Below, piece after piece: positions 26,767 to 35,221 of a stretch of DNA of 64,000 nt. The notes beneath the pieces are model-generated. The model was not told the origin of the DNA, did no database searches, and was given only the letters and a program-made list of their open reading frames with translations. The DNA comes from Bradyrhizobium canariense. GTDB taxonomy: Bacteria; Pseudomonadota; Alphaproteobacteria; Rhizobiales; Xanthobacteraceae. Positions within the stretch are counted from its first letter, which is position 1. Each line of letters starts with the position of its first letter. The position numbers and the translations under genes are program-made. The DNA is taken from NCBI RefSeq assembly GCF_019402665.1, contig NZ_VSST01000048.1, positions 19,751 to 83,750 of the forward strand, in the 5' to 3' direction.

Positions 26767-28710
26767 GTGTCTTTGACGGAAATCATAACAAACCGTTCGG
26801 AGCAGCACCGCTCCGACCCCTGGGATTCCTTAACCGAGCACGAGCGGGCGCAACTACGCCGGTGGAACGACACAGATGCCGACTTCCCGCAGGTCTGCAC
26901 GCACGAGCTATTTGAGCTTCAGGTCGGCCTCGATCCTGAGGCCGTCGCGATCATCTTCGGCAAACGCGAGCTCAGCTATCGAGAGCTGAACGAGGGGGCG
27001 AACAAGATCGCCCACTATCTTCGCCGGCGGGGCGTTGGTCCTGACGCATTGGTGGGGGTTTGCCTGGAGCGCTCACCGGAATTGGTGATGGCGTTATTGG
27101 CCGTCTGGAAAGCCGGAGGGGCTTACGTCCCGTTGGATCCCTCTTATCCGACAGAGCGGCTGTCCTTCATGATCGACGACGCCCAGCCGCTTCTGCTTCT
27201 GACGGATAAGAGAGGCCTCCCGTTCCTTTCTTCCTGGGGCGATAAGCTCGTCTGCATCGATGCGGACCTGCCAATGTTCAGACAGGAGTCTGCTGACAAT
27301 CCGGCGACGGATGCCTGCCCCTCAAATCTCGCTTACATCATGTATACCTCAGGCTCCACGGGCAAGCCGAAGGGAGCCATGATCGTGCATCGCGGCTTGG
27401 TAAACTACCTGTATTGGGCGAAAGGCGCCTACGCTGTACAGCCTGGAGAGGCGGTTCCGGTTCATACCTCGATCTCCTTCGATTTGACGGTTACGAGCCT
27501 TTACACCACTCTGCTCGGAGGCGGCAAAGTAGAGTTACTGCCGGAGGGTGTCGCCGCGCAGAGCCTGCTATTTGCACTTCTGAATGCCCGCAACCATGGG
27601 CTCGTCAAGATTACGCCGGCTCACCTCGAACTGCTCACCTCTCAGATTGACGCCGGACAAGCATCGGGCGTTGCGAGAGCGTTCGTGATCGGGGGCGAAA
27701 ACCTGGTTGCCGAAACCCTTCGGCTTTGGCGTGACCATGCACCATTGACGCGCTTGTTCAATGAGTATGGTCCGACGGAAACGGTCGTCGGTTGCTGTGT
27801 TCACGAAGTGCGGGCTTCGGACCCATACAGCGGGTCTGTTTCCATAGGGCGGCCAATCGCGAACACGCAATTGTACGTGCTAGACGAGAACATGCGCCCG
27901 GCGGCGCCGGGCGTGACCGGCGAACTGTTCATCGGGGGCGTCGGCGTAGGCCGCGGATACTTGAACAGGCCAGAGCTTACTGCTGAGCGATTCCTGCCAG
28001 ATGGTTTCAGCGGTGTACCGGGCGCACGCCTCTACAAGAGTGGAGACTTGGCCCGATTCCGCAATGATGGGACCCTCGAGTATCTTGGCCGCGCGGACGA
28101 TCAAGTCAAGATTCGCGGCTATCGCATCGAACTTGGCGAGATTGAAGCAAACCTCGCGGCGGCGCCGGACGTTCAGGCTTGCGTCGTTCTGGCCCGCGAG
28201 GACGAGCCGGGAAACAAGCAGCTGGTGGGCTACGCAGTGTCGCGAAATGGCTGGCGATCCGACGGGGATGAGCTGCGAACATTCCTACGGGCCAAGCTTC
28301 CGGAATACATGATCCCGGCGCGCTTTGTGTTCCTGGACAAGTTACCACTCACCTCCAACGGAAAGGTCGACCGGAAGGCACTGCCAGTTCCATCCGGTAC
28401 GAGCACCGGCATAGGCGGGCCACCCAGGACAGCAACGGAGCAGATAATTGCCGCGATGTGGAGCGAGCTACTCCGCCTCGATCTTATCGGTATCCATGAT
28501 GATTTTTTCCACCTCGGAGGCCAATCCATGACGGCGACGGGGCTTGTCGCACGGCTTCGTGCTGCCTTCGATGTCAACATCGAACTCGCAACCTTGTTCG
28601 AACGTCCAACGATTGCCGGACTTTCGGAAGCTATCGACATGCTCGTAGTGACGAGCAACCGCATCCCTTCGAGATCCTCGTTGGGAGCACGTGAGGAGTT
28701 CGATCTGTGA
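26767..28710 (+). CDS. NRPS adenylation-carrier didomain, predicted Asn-activating
   Basis: 647 residues with an adenylation domain (about 40-545) and a carrier domain (about 555-625), no condensation domain. Core motifs are present: TSGSTGKPKG (194-203), NEYGPTE (332-338), YKSGDLAR (423-430), GRADDQVKIRGYRIELGEIE (441-460) and NGKVDRKALP (531-540). The carrier has FFHLGGQSMT with phosphopantetheine-Ser587. Aligning to GrsA by eye, the ten pocket residues read D239 L240 T243 K281 V307 G309 E333 V341 G342 K533. As I recall the code table, Asn pockets read DLTKLGEVGK and Asp pockets DLTKVGHIGK, so Asn is the best guess and Asp second. GTG start after GGGAGG. An asparagine synthetase lies 3.4 kb downstream. 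The next gene overlaps the stop codon. Confidence 0.9.
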   Translation: MSLTEIITNRSEQHRSDPWDSLTEHERAQLRRWNDTDADFPQVCTHELFELQVGLDPEAVAIIFGKRELSYRELNEGANKIAHYLRRRGVGPDALVGVCLERSPELVMALLAVWKAGGAYVPLDPSYPTERLSFMIDDAQPLLLLTDKRGLPFLSSWGDKLVCIDADLPMFRQESADNPATDACPSNLAYIMYTSGSTGKPKGAMIVHRGLVNYLYWAKGAYAVQPGEAVPVHTSISFDLTVTSLYTTLLGGGKVELLPEGVAAQSLLFALLNARNHGLVKITPAHLELLTSQIDAGQASGVARAFVIGGENLVAETLRLWRDHAPLTRLFNEYGPTETVVGCCVHEVRASDPYSGSVSIGRPIANTQLYVLDENMRPAAPGVTGELFIGGVGVGRGYLNRPELTAERFLPDGFSGVPGARLYKSGDLARFRNDGTLEYLGRADDQVKIRGYRIELGEIEANLAAAPDVQACVVLAREDEPGNKQLVGYAVSRNGWRSDGDELRTFLRAKLPEYMIPARFVFLDKLPLTSNGKVDRKALPVPSGTSTGIGGPPRTATEQIIAAMWSELLRLDLIGIHDDFFHLGGQSMTATGLVARLRAAFDVNIELATLFERPTIAGLSEAIDMLVVTSNRIPSRSSLGAREEFDL

Positions 28711-29660
28711 TGGATACCACCGCCCTTCTTTCGGCTCTTCGCGCCCGGGACGTCAGATTGTGGATCGAGAATTCGCGACTCAAATGCAGCGCTCCGACCG
28801 GTGCGCTCGACGCGAACCTGCGGGAGGCGCTGTCCGGCCGCAAGCAAGAGATCATAGCTTTCCTCCAGAGGGCGGAGGCGCTGAAGAGCGGCCCATCGGC
28901 AATCGTGCCGATCAAGCCGGAGGGATGTCGGCCACCGATTTTCGCGGTGTCGGGCCACGGTGCCGACGTCTTCTGCATCCTACCCTTGGCACGTTGCCTG
29001 CCCATAGAGCAGCCCGTGATCGGCGTGCAGCCGCCGGGCTTGGACGGCTCGGATCCCGTCAGGTCTCTAGAGGCCCTGGCACGTCGCGAGATCGAACAGA
29101 TACGCAGCTACCGGCCGCACGGACCGTACCTCTTAATCGGGCACTGCGCGGGCGGAGCCCTCGCCTACGAGGTAGCGCAACAACTCATCGCCGCGGGTCA
29201 GGAGGTGGCGCTACTAGCGCTCATCGGCAGCCCGTTTCCTACGATGTTCGGACGAGCGTCATTGGCGTGGGTCCGTTTCTCCGGATACACGAGTGCGCTC
29301 ACGCCAGGTGGGTTTACGCGCAGGTTGCAGCTGCGAGCCGAACGGCGAAAGGCCCAAGCGATCGCTGGCTTCCCAGCGCTGGCCGCGAGGCGCCGGGTAG
29401 AGAGCGCAACTGTCGCGGCAGTCCGCAACTACACGCCGCGACCCTACACCGGACATATCGATCTCTTCGTCACGGCAGACCGTTGGCATCGATCTCACCT
29501 GTGGAAATCATTGGCCGGAACGTTACAGGAGCACCGTCTCGATAACTTCGAAGTAAATGATCTGCTGCTTGGGCAAAACGTGAGCGTCCTAGCCGCATGC
29601 TTACAGCAAAGACTCGAGCAGATTTGGTGCGCGGATCTCGCAACTGGCAAAGTATCTTGA
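28710..29660 (+). CDS. TubC-docking / thioesterase-like protein with Cys nucleophile
   Basis: 316 residues. Residues 1-52 (TALLSALRARDVRLWIENSR ... GRKQEIIAFL) match the TubC-type docking domain that ties NRPS/PKS partners together. The rest is an alpha/beta thioesterase fold, beginning PPIFAVSGHGADVFCILPLA. The nucleophile elbow is LIGHCAGGALAYE, so Cys146 replaces the usual Ser of GxSxG. The C-terminal His expected in a G-D-H-type motif is not evident: FEVNDLLLGQNVSVLAAC has no His. A Cys thioesterase is known in NRPS chemistry (ObiF, beta-lactone formation), so release by an unusual route is possible. Start ATG overlaps the previous stop (TGATG), showing tight coupling. Confidence 0.82.
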   Translation: MDTTALLSALRARDVRLWIENSRLKCSAPTGALDANLREALSGRKQEIIAFLQRAEALKSGPSAIVPIKPEGCRPPIFAVSGHGADVFCILPLARCLPIEQPVIGVQPPGLDGSDPVRSLEALARREIEQIRSYRPHGPYLLIGHCAGGALAYEVAQQLIAAGQEVALLALIGSPFPTMFGRASLAWVRFSGYTSALTPGGFTRRLQLRAERRKAQAIAGFPALAARRRVESATVAAVRNYTPRPYTGHIDLFVTADRWHRSHLWKSLAGTLQEHRLDNFEVNDLLLGQNVSVLAACLQQRLEQIWCADLATGKVS

Positions 29661-29779
29661 TTGCGGATCGTCCCTTTCTATCTGCAATTTGCGATCGCGG
29701 TATGAAATTGGGTGTCACTCACCCTGTGTGAGCGGCCGCGTTTCAACGTTTGAACTCTCAAGGCCACAATGTCGCTGGC

Positions 29780-29797
29780 TGCTGGTTACGACCAGCA
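29780..29797. terminator. Hairpin between convergent genes
   Basis: Perfect 7-bp stem TGCTGGT / ACCAGCA closing a TACG tetraloop, located between the plus-strand thioesterase gene and the minus-strand acyl-CoA dehydrogenase gene. UNCG-type loops stabilise terminators. No U-run follows, so it may be a weak or Rho-assisted bidirectional terminator. Confidence 0.45.
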
Positions 29798-29815
29798 ACA
29801 CCGCGGATGCGAGGC

Positions 29816-30967
29816 TCAGATTGAGGAGCTTATAACTTCTTTCAAAACCTCATTAGCGCCGCCGTAGATGCGCTGCACCCGACTGTCCGCCCACATACGC
29901 GCGATGGGAGACTCCTGCATATACCCATACCCGCCGTGCAGCTGAACGCATTCATCAAGTACCCGCCACTGACATTCGGTAAGCCAGTACTTCGCCATCG
30001 CAGCCGTAACGGAATCGAACCGGCCATCGATAAATTTCTGGATGCAATCGTCCACAAACGTGCGAGCGATGTGCGCCTCAGTCTTACATTCCGCGAGTTT
30101 GAAACGCGTATTTTGCAGGTCTAGCAGAGGCTTACCGAATGCATGTCGCTCCTTGACGTAATTCGCGGTGAGTTCCAGAGCGCGCTCCGCCGTGGCAACT
30201 GCGCTGAGACCGATCGATAGTCGTTCGTAGCGGAACTGATCCATCATCTGAAACAACCCACGGCCCTCGCCTGGACCCAGCAGATTTTCGGCAGGCACGA
30301 GCACGTCATTGAAGAACAGTTCGCAGGTATCTTGCGCATGTCGGCCGATTTTCTCAAGCGGGCGGTTAACTCGGTAGCCTGGCAAATCCCTCGTCTCGAG
30401 CACCAACAACGAAAGCGCCCGCGGACCGGCGGCCTTGGAATCGGTTCGTACGGCGAGGCAGACGAGGCCTGCTTGCCATCCATTCGAGATGAATGTCTTG
30501 GAGCCGTTGACCACGTAGTGACCGCCACCATTTCTGGCGGTCGTCCTGATCGCCTGTAGGTCAGAGCCGGAGTGAGACTCTGTTAACCCGACGGCTCCGA
30601 CGAGTTCACCGCATGCCATCCGTGGAAGCCAGCGGTGCTTCTGCTCTTCGCTACCGTATGCAAGAATGTAGTGAGCCACAATGCTTTGAATGCTGAGGCC
30701 AAAGTGCAACCCACTGCGAGAGATCTCTTCGACAACAATGGCCTCATGAGCAAACGTCCCGCCTCCGCCTCCATATTCCATCGGTACGTCGGGGAGCAAC
30801 ACACCCATCTCGCCAGCTTTAATCCAAGCCGCCGCATCGGGATGGCCCTGCATGGCCCAACGTGCGTGGTGAGGCGCGACCTCCGCCTCGATAAACTTAC
30901 GGACTGTCTTTTGAAAGATCCTTATCTCGTCGGTCATCCAAGGAGATTCGTGCCGTACTGATGTCAT
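29816..30967 (-). CDS. Acyl-CoA dehydrogenase family flavoprotein
   Basis: 383 residues, normal length. FAD-binding and substrate motifs include GAVGLTESHSGSDLQAI, GSKTFISNGWQAGLVCLAVR and KERHAFGKPLLDLQN, and a C-terminal QLHGGYGYMQESPIARMWAD. The C-terminal motif reads RIYGGANEV, so the catalytic Glu of the medium-chain class (YEGT) is Gly; Glu248 in QFRYERL sits where isovaleryl- and long-chain-type enzymes have their base. Such enzymes make alpha,beta double bonds in acyl thioesters. In NRPS loci, relatives oxidise aminoacyl groups on carrier proteins (for example prolyl-carrier). Here the target could be the aminoacyl-carrier of the 26.8 kb protein. It is transcribed against its neighbours, so ordinary fatty or branched acid oxidation stays possible. 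Confidence 0.92.
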   Translation of the reverse strand: MTSVRHESPWMTDEIRIFQKTVRKFIEAEVAPHHARWAMQGHPDAAAWIKAGEMGVLLPDVPMEYGGGGGTFAHEAIVVEEISRSGLHFGLSIQSIVAHYILAYGSEEQKHRWLPRMACGELVGAVGLTESHSGSDLQAIRTTARNGGGHYVVNGSKTFISNGWQAGLVCLAVRTDSKAAGPRALSLLVLETRDLPGYRVNRPLEKIGRHAQDTCELFFNDVLVPAENLLGPGEGRGLFQMMDQFRYERLSIGLSAVATAERALELTANYVKERHAFGKPLLDLQNTRFKLAECKTEAHIARTFVDDCIQKFIDGRFDSVTAAMAKYWLTECQWRVLDECVQLHGGYGYMQESPIARMWADSRVQRIYGGANEVLKEVISSSI

Positions 30968-31213
30968 TGGCTCGGTCTCGATTGCAGTCCATAAGCGGCT
31001 CGGCTTTTCACGTCAGCACAACGAAACGGGCCGGCCCGCCGCGGGCCTACGATGCCGTATCCGCAGCACTCTTGGCAAGAGCCCTTTCCCGTTGGACCGA
31101 TCATCGATACACTGGGCATGTAATAGGCGGCCGCTCACGCGATCAGGGGACAGAGAGTAAAACTACGATTGCGGGCTCATCCTCTCCATGAGCACAGAGT
31201 CAGGTTGGGTGCC

Positions 31214-31843
31214 ATGACACAGGATCAGGAGTTTGCTCGGTCACTGCACGAGATCGAATCGCCCAGCATTGCGGTTGCGCATCGTGTAATAGCCATCGGC
31301 GATGAGCACGCGCTACTGCCAGAGGAAGCAAATTCATTCGAACGCTATGGGGTTCGAGCGCGGCGGGCCAGCGGAGCCGCACGCATCGTTGCACGCGCCC
31401 TCCTCCACGGCCTGGGAAAAGAAATAGCGGCGCTGCCGAAATCATCCGATGGCGTGCCGATCTGGCCAAAGGGATCTTTGGGCTCCCTTGCGCATGACTC
31501 CCGGGTCGCGGTCGCTGCGGCGAGCGCCTCTCGATATCTCGCCGGCTTGGGTATAGATGTCGAGCCAGCCGAAGACCTACCAGCCGATTTGATAAGTCTG
31601 GTCACGACCCCGCGAGAACGCGCAAACCTTCGATCAGATCCTTTTCGAGGCCGGCTGCTGTTTGTCGCTAAAGAGGCGGCCTACAAAGCAGTCTACCCCC
31701 TGGACCAGTTGTTACTCGGCCATCACGACATTGAAGTCGATCTAGCCAACCGGCGGGCTATTTTTCGGAACGGCCGGGTCGTTCACCTCAGGTTTTCAAT
31801 TTCCAAGCACTTGGTGGCGCTCGCCTTGCTTCTCTCGCGATAG
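31214..31843 (+). CDS. 4'-phosphopantetheinyl transferase (Sfp/EntD superfamily)
   Basis: 209 residues. The magnesium and CoA-binding motifs are in LGIDVEPAEDLP and FVAKEAAYKAVYPLDQ, and the N-terminal half has SLGSLAHDSRVAVAAAS, the EntD-like substrate-binding region. It would move phosphopantetheine from CoA to Ser587 of the carrier domain at 26.8-28.7 kb, making it active. Presence of a dedicated transferase supports a working NRPS unit. I start at MTQDQEF, where GGTTGGG precedes the ATG; 15 further in-frame codons upstream look non-coding. Confidence 0.9.
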   Translation: MTQDQEFARSLHEIESPSIAVAHRVIAIGDEHALLPEEANSFERYGVRARRASGAARIVARALLHGLGKEIAALPKSSDGVPIWPKGSLGSLAHDSRVAVAAASASRYLAGLGIDVEPAEDLPADLISLVTTPRERANLRSDPFRGRLLFVAKEAAYKAVYPLDQLLLGHHDIEVDLANRRAIFRNGRVVHLRFSISKHLVALALLLSR

Positions 31844-32060
31844 CGGACGCCCGTCGCTCAAATCGCGAGCTTCTTACGACCGCACCATTTAAATAACTCG
31901 ACGGCGCAATAAATCAGAGTAATATACGACGAAACCGAAATTTAACGTAATTGTTTCTGCGATCGCAAGTCAATCAAAATCAGTTGCGCCGCGAAACGCC
32001 GGCATTCATCGTCACGGCTCCCGGCGCGGTGACGGTCAGACCACAGAGAAGGGGGCTGCT
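31844..32060. promoter_or_regulatory. AT-rich region before asparagine synthetase
   Basis: Bases about 31885-31985 contain CATTTAAATAACTCGACG, AATAAATCAGAGTAATATAC and AATTTAACGTAATTG, resembling other AT-rich upstream tracts of the locus. GAAGGGGG (32048-32055) is a strong ribosome site placing the start at the TTG of 32061. Confidence 0.45.
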
Positions 32061-33734
32061 TTGTGCGGTTTTGTCGGTATTTTTGAATTTATTGAGTCGC
32101 TCGAAGCAGTGCGTGTCTTGGCGTTAGAGATGGCGAAGACAATCAGACACCGGGGGCCCGACTGGAGCGGAATTTACGTCCATGATCGCGCTGTGCTCGC
32201 GCACGAACGGCTCTCGATCATAGACGTCGAGCACGGGGCGCAACCCCTTCTCGATGTAGTTGCAGGCCGCGCACTTGCAGTAAATGGCGAGATATATAAC
32301 CATATTGCGTTGCGCGAGAAGCTGAGGCGGCCCCACGCATGGAAGACAAAGTCAGACTGCGAGATCATTCTGTATCTTTATGACGAATACGGGCCGGACT
32401 TATGCAAAATGCTCAGCGGAATTTTTGCCTTTGCCCTTTTCGATGAAACACGGCAGACCTACTTTCTGGCACGCGACCACATAGGCATCGTTCCTCTCTA
32501 CATAGGATGGGGCGCGGATGGCACGACCTATGTCGCAAGCGAAATGAAGGCTATCGATGGCGTATGCAGCACACTTCAAGAGTTCCCGCCGGGACACTAC
32601 TATACCAGCACCGAAAAACAATTCGTCAAATGGTACGATCCCGAGTGGGCCCGCACCGTGCCGACGGAGAAAGTCTCCTTGCCCAAACTGCGGGCTGCGC
32701 TTGACGCGGCCGTTAAACAGCAACTGATGTGCGACGTTCCGTACGGAGTGCTCATATCGGGAGGCCTCGACTCCTCCCTCATTGCGGCGATCGCGGCACA
32801 GCACCGGTTCAAGAGAATAGAGACGGGCGAAACCGAAGAAGCGTGGTGGCCGAGATTGCACTCCTTTTCGGTCGGCCTCGAAGGTTCTCCGGACATGGCG
32901 TTTGCACGCAAGGTAGCGGTGCATATCGGCACAGTTCATCATGAGATCATCTTTACGATCCAGGAGGGACTCGATGCTTTAAAAGACGTCATCCTCCATC
33001 TTGAAACCTTCGACGTCACGTCTATCCGAGCGGGCACGCCCATGTACCTTATGGCGCGCAAGATAAAGTCGATGGGCATCAAGATGGTATTATCGGGAGA
33101 AGGCGCGGATGAAGTATTCGGAGGCTATCTCTATTTTCACAAGGCCCCGACGGCGCGTGACTTTCATGAGGAAACTGTGCGCAAACTGTTCGCACTCAGC
33201 AAGTACGATTGCTGTCGCGCAAACAAGGCGACAGCTGCTTGGGGCATCGAGGCGCGAGTTCCGTTCCTGGACAAGGACTTCCTCGACTACGCTATGTCGA
33301 TCGACCCAGCGGACAAGATGTGCCCAGGTAACGCGATTGAGAAACGGATATTGCGCGGGGCGTTCCGAGACCTTCTTCCCGAGGAGGTCCTCTGGCGGCA
33401 AAAGGAACAATTTTCCGATGGTGTCGGATACGCCTGGATCGACGGCTTGAAGCGCCGCGCAGAGGAAAAGGTTTCCGATCAGATGATGGCACAGGCAGCG
33501 GAGCGATTTCCGCAGCAAACGCCCACGTCCAAGGAAGGATATTTGTACAGAACGCTCTTTGACGGCTTATTCACCAATCCAACAGCCAGCCTTACGGTAC
33601 CTGTCGGCCCTTCGATTGCGTGTTCGACACCTACGGCATTTCGCTGGTCTCAGGAGTTTGCGAAAATGGACGATCCATCAGGCAGAGCGGTGAAGGGCGT
33701 ACACCTCCATGCTATCGATGCGCTCAAGATCTAA
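32061..33734 (+). CDS. asnB: Glutamine-hydrolysing asparagine synthetase
   Basis: 557 residues, the size of E. coli AsnB. The N-terminal amidotransferase has the nucleophile Cys2 directly after the start (MCGFVGIF) and the conserved RHRGPDWSG, LAVNGEIYN and LARDHIGIVPLY. The synthase domain has the ATP PP-loop ISGGLDSSLIAA (Ser233-Ser239) and LSGEGADEVFGGY. It makes Asn from Asp, Gln and ATP. TTG start is fixed by the GAAGGGGG ribosome site and by the need for Cys2. Lasso-peptide cyclases are relatives of this family, but the intact Cys2 and length fit true AsnB better. Position beside an NRPS unit with an Asn-type pocket suggests that it supplies substrate there. Confidence 0.94.
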   Translation: MCGFVGIFEFIESLEAVRVLALEMAKTIRHRGPDWSGIYVHDRAVLAHERLSIIDVEHGAQPLLDVVAGRALAVNGEIYNHIALREKLRRPHAWKTKSDCEIILYLYDEYGPDLCKMLSGIFAFALFDETRQTYFLARDHIGIVPLYIGWGADGTTYVASEMKAIDGVCSTLQEFPPGHYYTSTEKQFVKWYDPEWARTVPTEKVSLPKLRAALDAAVKQQLMCDVPYGVLISGGLDSSLIAAIAAQHRFKRIETGETEEAWWPRLHSFSVGLEGSPDMAFARKVAVHIGTVHHEIIFTIQEGLDALKDVILHLETFDVTSIRAGTPMYLMARKIKSMGIKMVLSGEGADEVFGGYLYFHKAPTARDFHEETVRKLFALSKYDCCRANKATAAWGIEARVPFLDKDFLDYAMSIDPADKMCPGNAIEKRILRGAFRDLLPEEVLWRQKEQFSDGVGYAWIDGLKRRAEEKVSDQMMAQAAERFPQQTPTSKEGYLYRTLFDGLFTNPTASLTVPVGPSIACSTPTAFRWSQEFAKMDDPSGRAVKGVHLHAIDALKI

Positions 33735-34007
33735 TCTAACGGCGAAAATGCCCGATCCGGCGTGGTCCTTCGCGTTAAAGCAATAGGTTGTTACCGAGCA
33801 GCCACTCTGGTATCCGCCACCTTACTCGCCTGACCTCGCTCCCATCGCGCAGCCTTCACCAAGATCAAGCATGGATGTGCATCGATCAGAAGCGCACCCT
33901 CGGAGATAGTTGGCAACATCCGGTGAGCTGTCTCCACCATTCAACCTCGCGAATGCAGCAACTACTTCGCAGATGCCGGATACGCTTCGGTCAAAACGTG
34001 AAACGCT

Positions 34008-35009
34008 CTAGGAGGTTATTTCCTGCCGTGGACGCCCGGCCGCGAGCCCGCGTTCAGCACGCCACCATCTCGCAAGCTCGGCGAGCCCCTGCTCGAGCGA
34101 AACGGTCGCGTGGAAATCCAGCAGACGCTGCGCTTTCCCGGTCGAGGCCTGCAAGCGCGGCACCGGATTGACCCAGCGCTCCGGCGCGAATTCCGGCGTC
34201 AACCTGCGTCGCCCCATCGCCGACGTTAGCGATTCAGCCAGTTGGGCAAGACTGGTCTCCGTGCCGCTACCCACGTTGAATACTTCGTCGGTGACGTTTG
34301 CTCTGGCCGCAATGATATTGGCGCGTGCTACGTCGCGGACATGCACGAGATCCATGGTTTGCCGACCATCGCCAAAGATAATCGGAGGCATCCCCGCTTC
34401 CACCCGCTCCATCCAACGAATCAGTAGGTCCGTATAGCGCACGTGGATATTCATCCTGCTGCCGTAGACGTTGAAGTAGCGGAGCGCTATGTAGTCCAGC
34501 CCATATATGTCGTTGTACGCGCGCAGCAGACCTTCGTTGAAGGCTTTCGCAGCTCCATAGACGGTGCGGTTGCGGTAGGGACTTTCCCGTTCGGTGGTGG
34601 GCAACTCCTCGGCCGCGCCGTACACCGACGCCGACGACGCAGCGACAATCTTCTCCACACCGTGCTTCACACAGAGCTCGAGCAGATCGAACGTGCCGTC
34701 CACCATCACGCGCATAGCGAGCCGTGGTTCAGCTTCGCAATGCGAATTGCGCAGTGACGCTTGGTGAAACACGATATCGGTTGCCTTCACCAACTCTCCC
34801 ATCAGCTTGCCGTCTCGCATGTCGCCACGGACAAGTCGCACCGGCCCGTGCGCTAGGGCTCGCTGCAGGTTTTCCGGTCGACCTGTGAGCATGTTGTCGA
34901 GTGCTACGATTTCGACGCAGCCCTCGTCGCACAGCAAGTCGATGATGTGCGAGCCGATGAAGCCCGCGCCCCCAGTAACGAGGATGCGTTTGCCTTTCAG
35001 GTCAATCAA
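34008..35009 (-). CDS. NAD-dependent nucleotide-sugar epimerase (extended SDR)
   Basis: 333 residues. NAD-binding GGAGFIGSHI, active-site SSASVYGAA and Tyr-x3-Lys in TVYGAAKAFNE, then RYFNVYGSRMNIH and HVRDVAR as in UDP-hexose 4-epimerases and their WbpP-type relatives. It probably interconverts a UDP-sugar (Glc/Gal or GlcNAc/GalNAc types); exact substrate is not determined by these motifs. Start is a TTG (MIDLKGKRILVTGG) with AGGA about 11 bases upstream. It stands 212 bases downstream of wecC-like DNA on the same strand and may be the last gene of that operon. Confidence 0.85.
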   Translation of the reverse strand: MIDLKGKRILVTGGAGFIGSHIIDLLCDEGCVEIVALDNMLTGRPENLQRALAHGPVRLVRGDMRDGKLMGELVKATDIVFHQASLRNSHCEAEPRLAMRVMVDGTFDLLELCVKHGVEKIVAASSASVYGAAEELPTTERESPYRNRTVYGAAKAFNEGLLRAYNDIYGLDYIALRYFNVYGSRMNIHVRYTDLLIRWMERVEAGMPPIIFGDGRQTMDLVHVRDVARANIIAARANVTDEVFNVGSGTETSLAQLAESLTSAMGRRRLTPEFAPERWVNPVPRLQASTGKAQRLLDFHATVSLEQGLAELARWWRAERGLAAGRPRQEITS

Positions 35010-35221
35010 TCCAGTTATCCTGTTTCTCCGAAACCGGGCCGTTCGATGCCTCGCTCACCATCACAGAATGTCTCTGCCTCCGCTCATCAATTCGGAGAGT
35101 GCGGCCACTTTCGCCGGTAAACGGTCCCATGTACTTCACGCATCTCACTCCAGCATCAACAGTCCACTCTATTCAGCGAGCTAACGTCTTAGTCGCAATT
35201 TATCCGCGCATCATGCGGGCA

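Noticed and set aside
32061..33734. Asparagine synthetase as a lasso-peptide cyclase
   Set aside because: Cys2 and the full amidotransferase domain are intact, the length equals AsnB, and no lasso B protein or precursor is adjacent.
34008..35009. Assignment of the SDR gene to GalE or WbpP
   Set aside because: Extended-SDR motifs are clear but do not separate the substrate classes, so no symbol is given.
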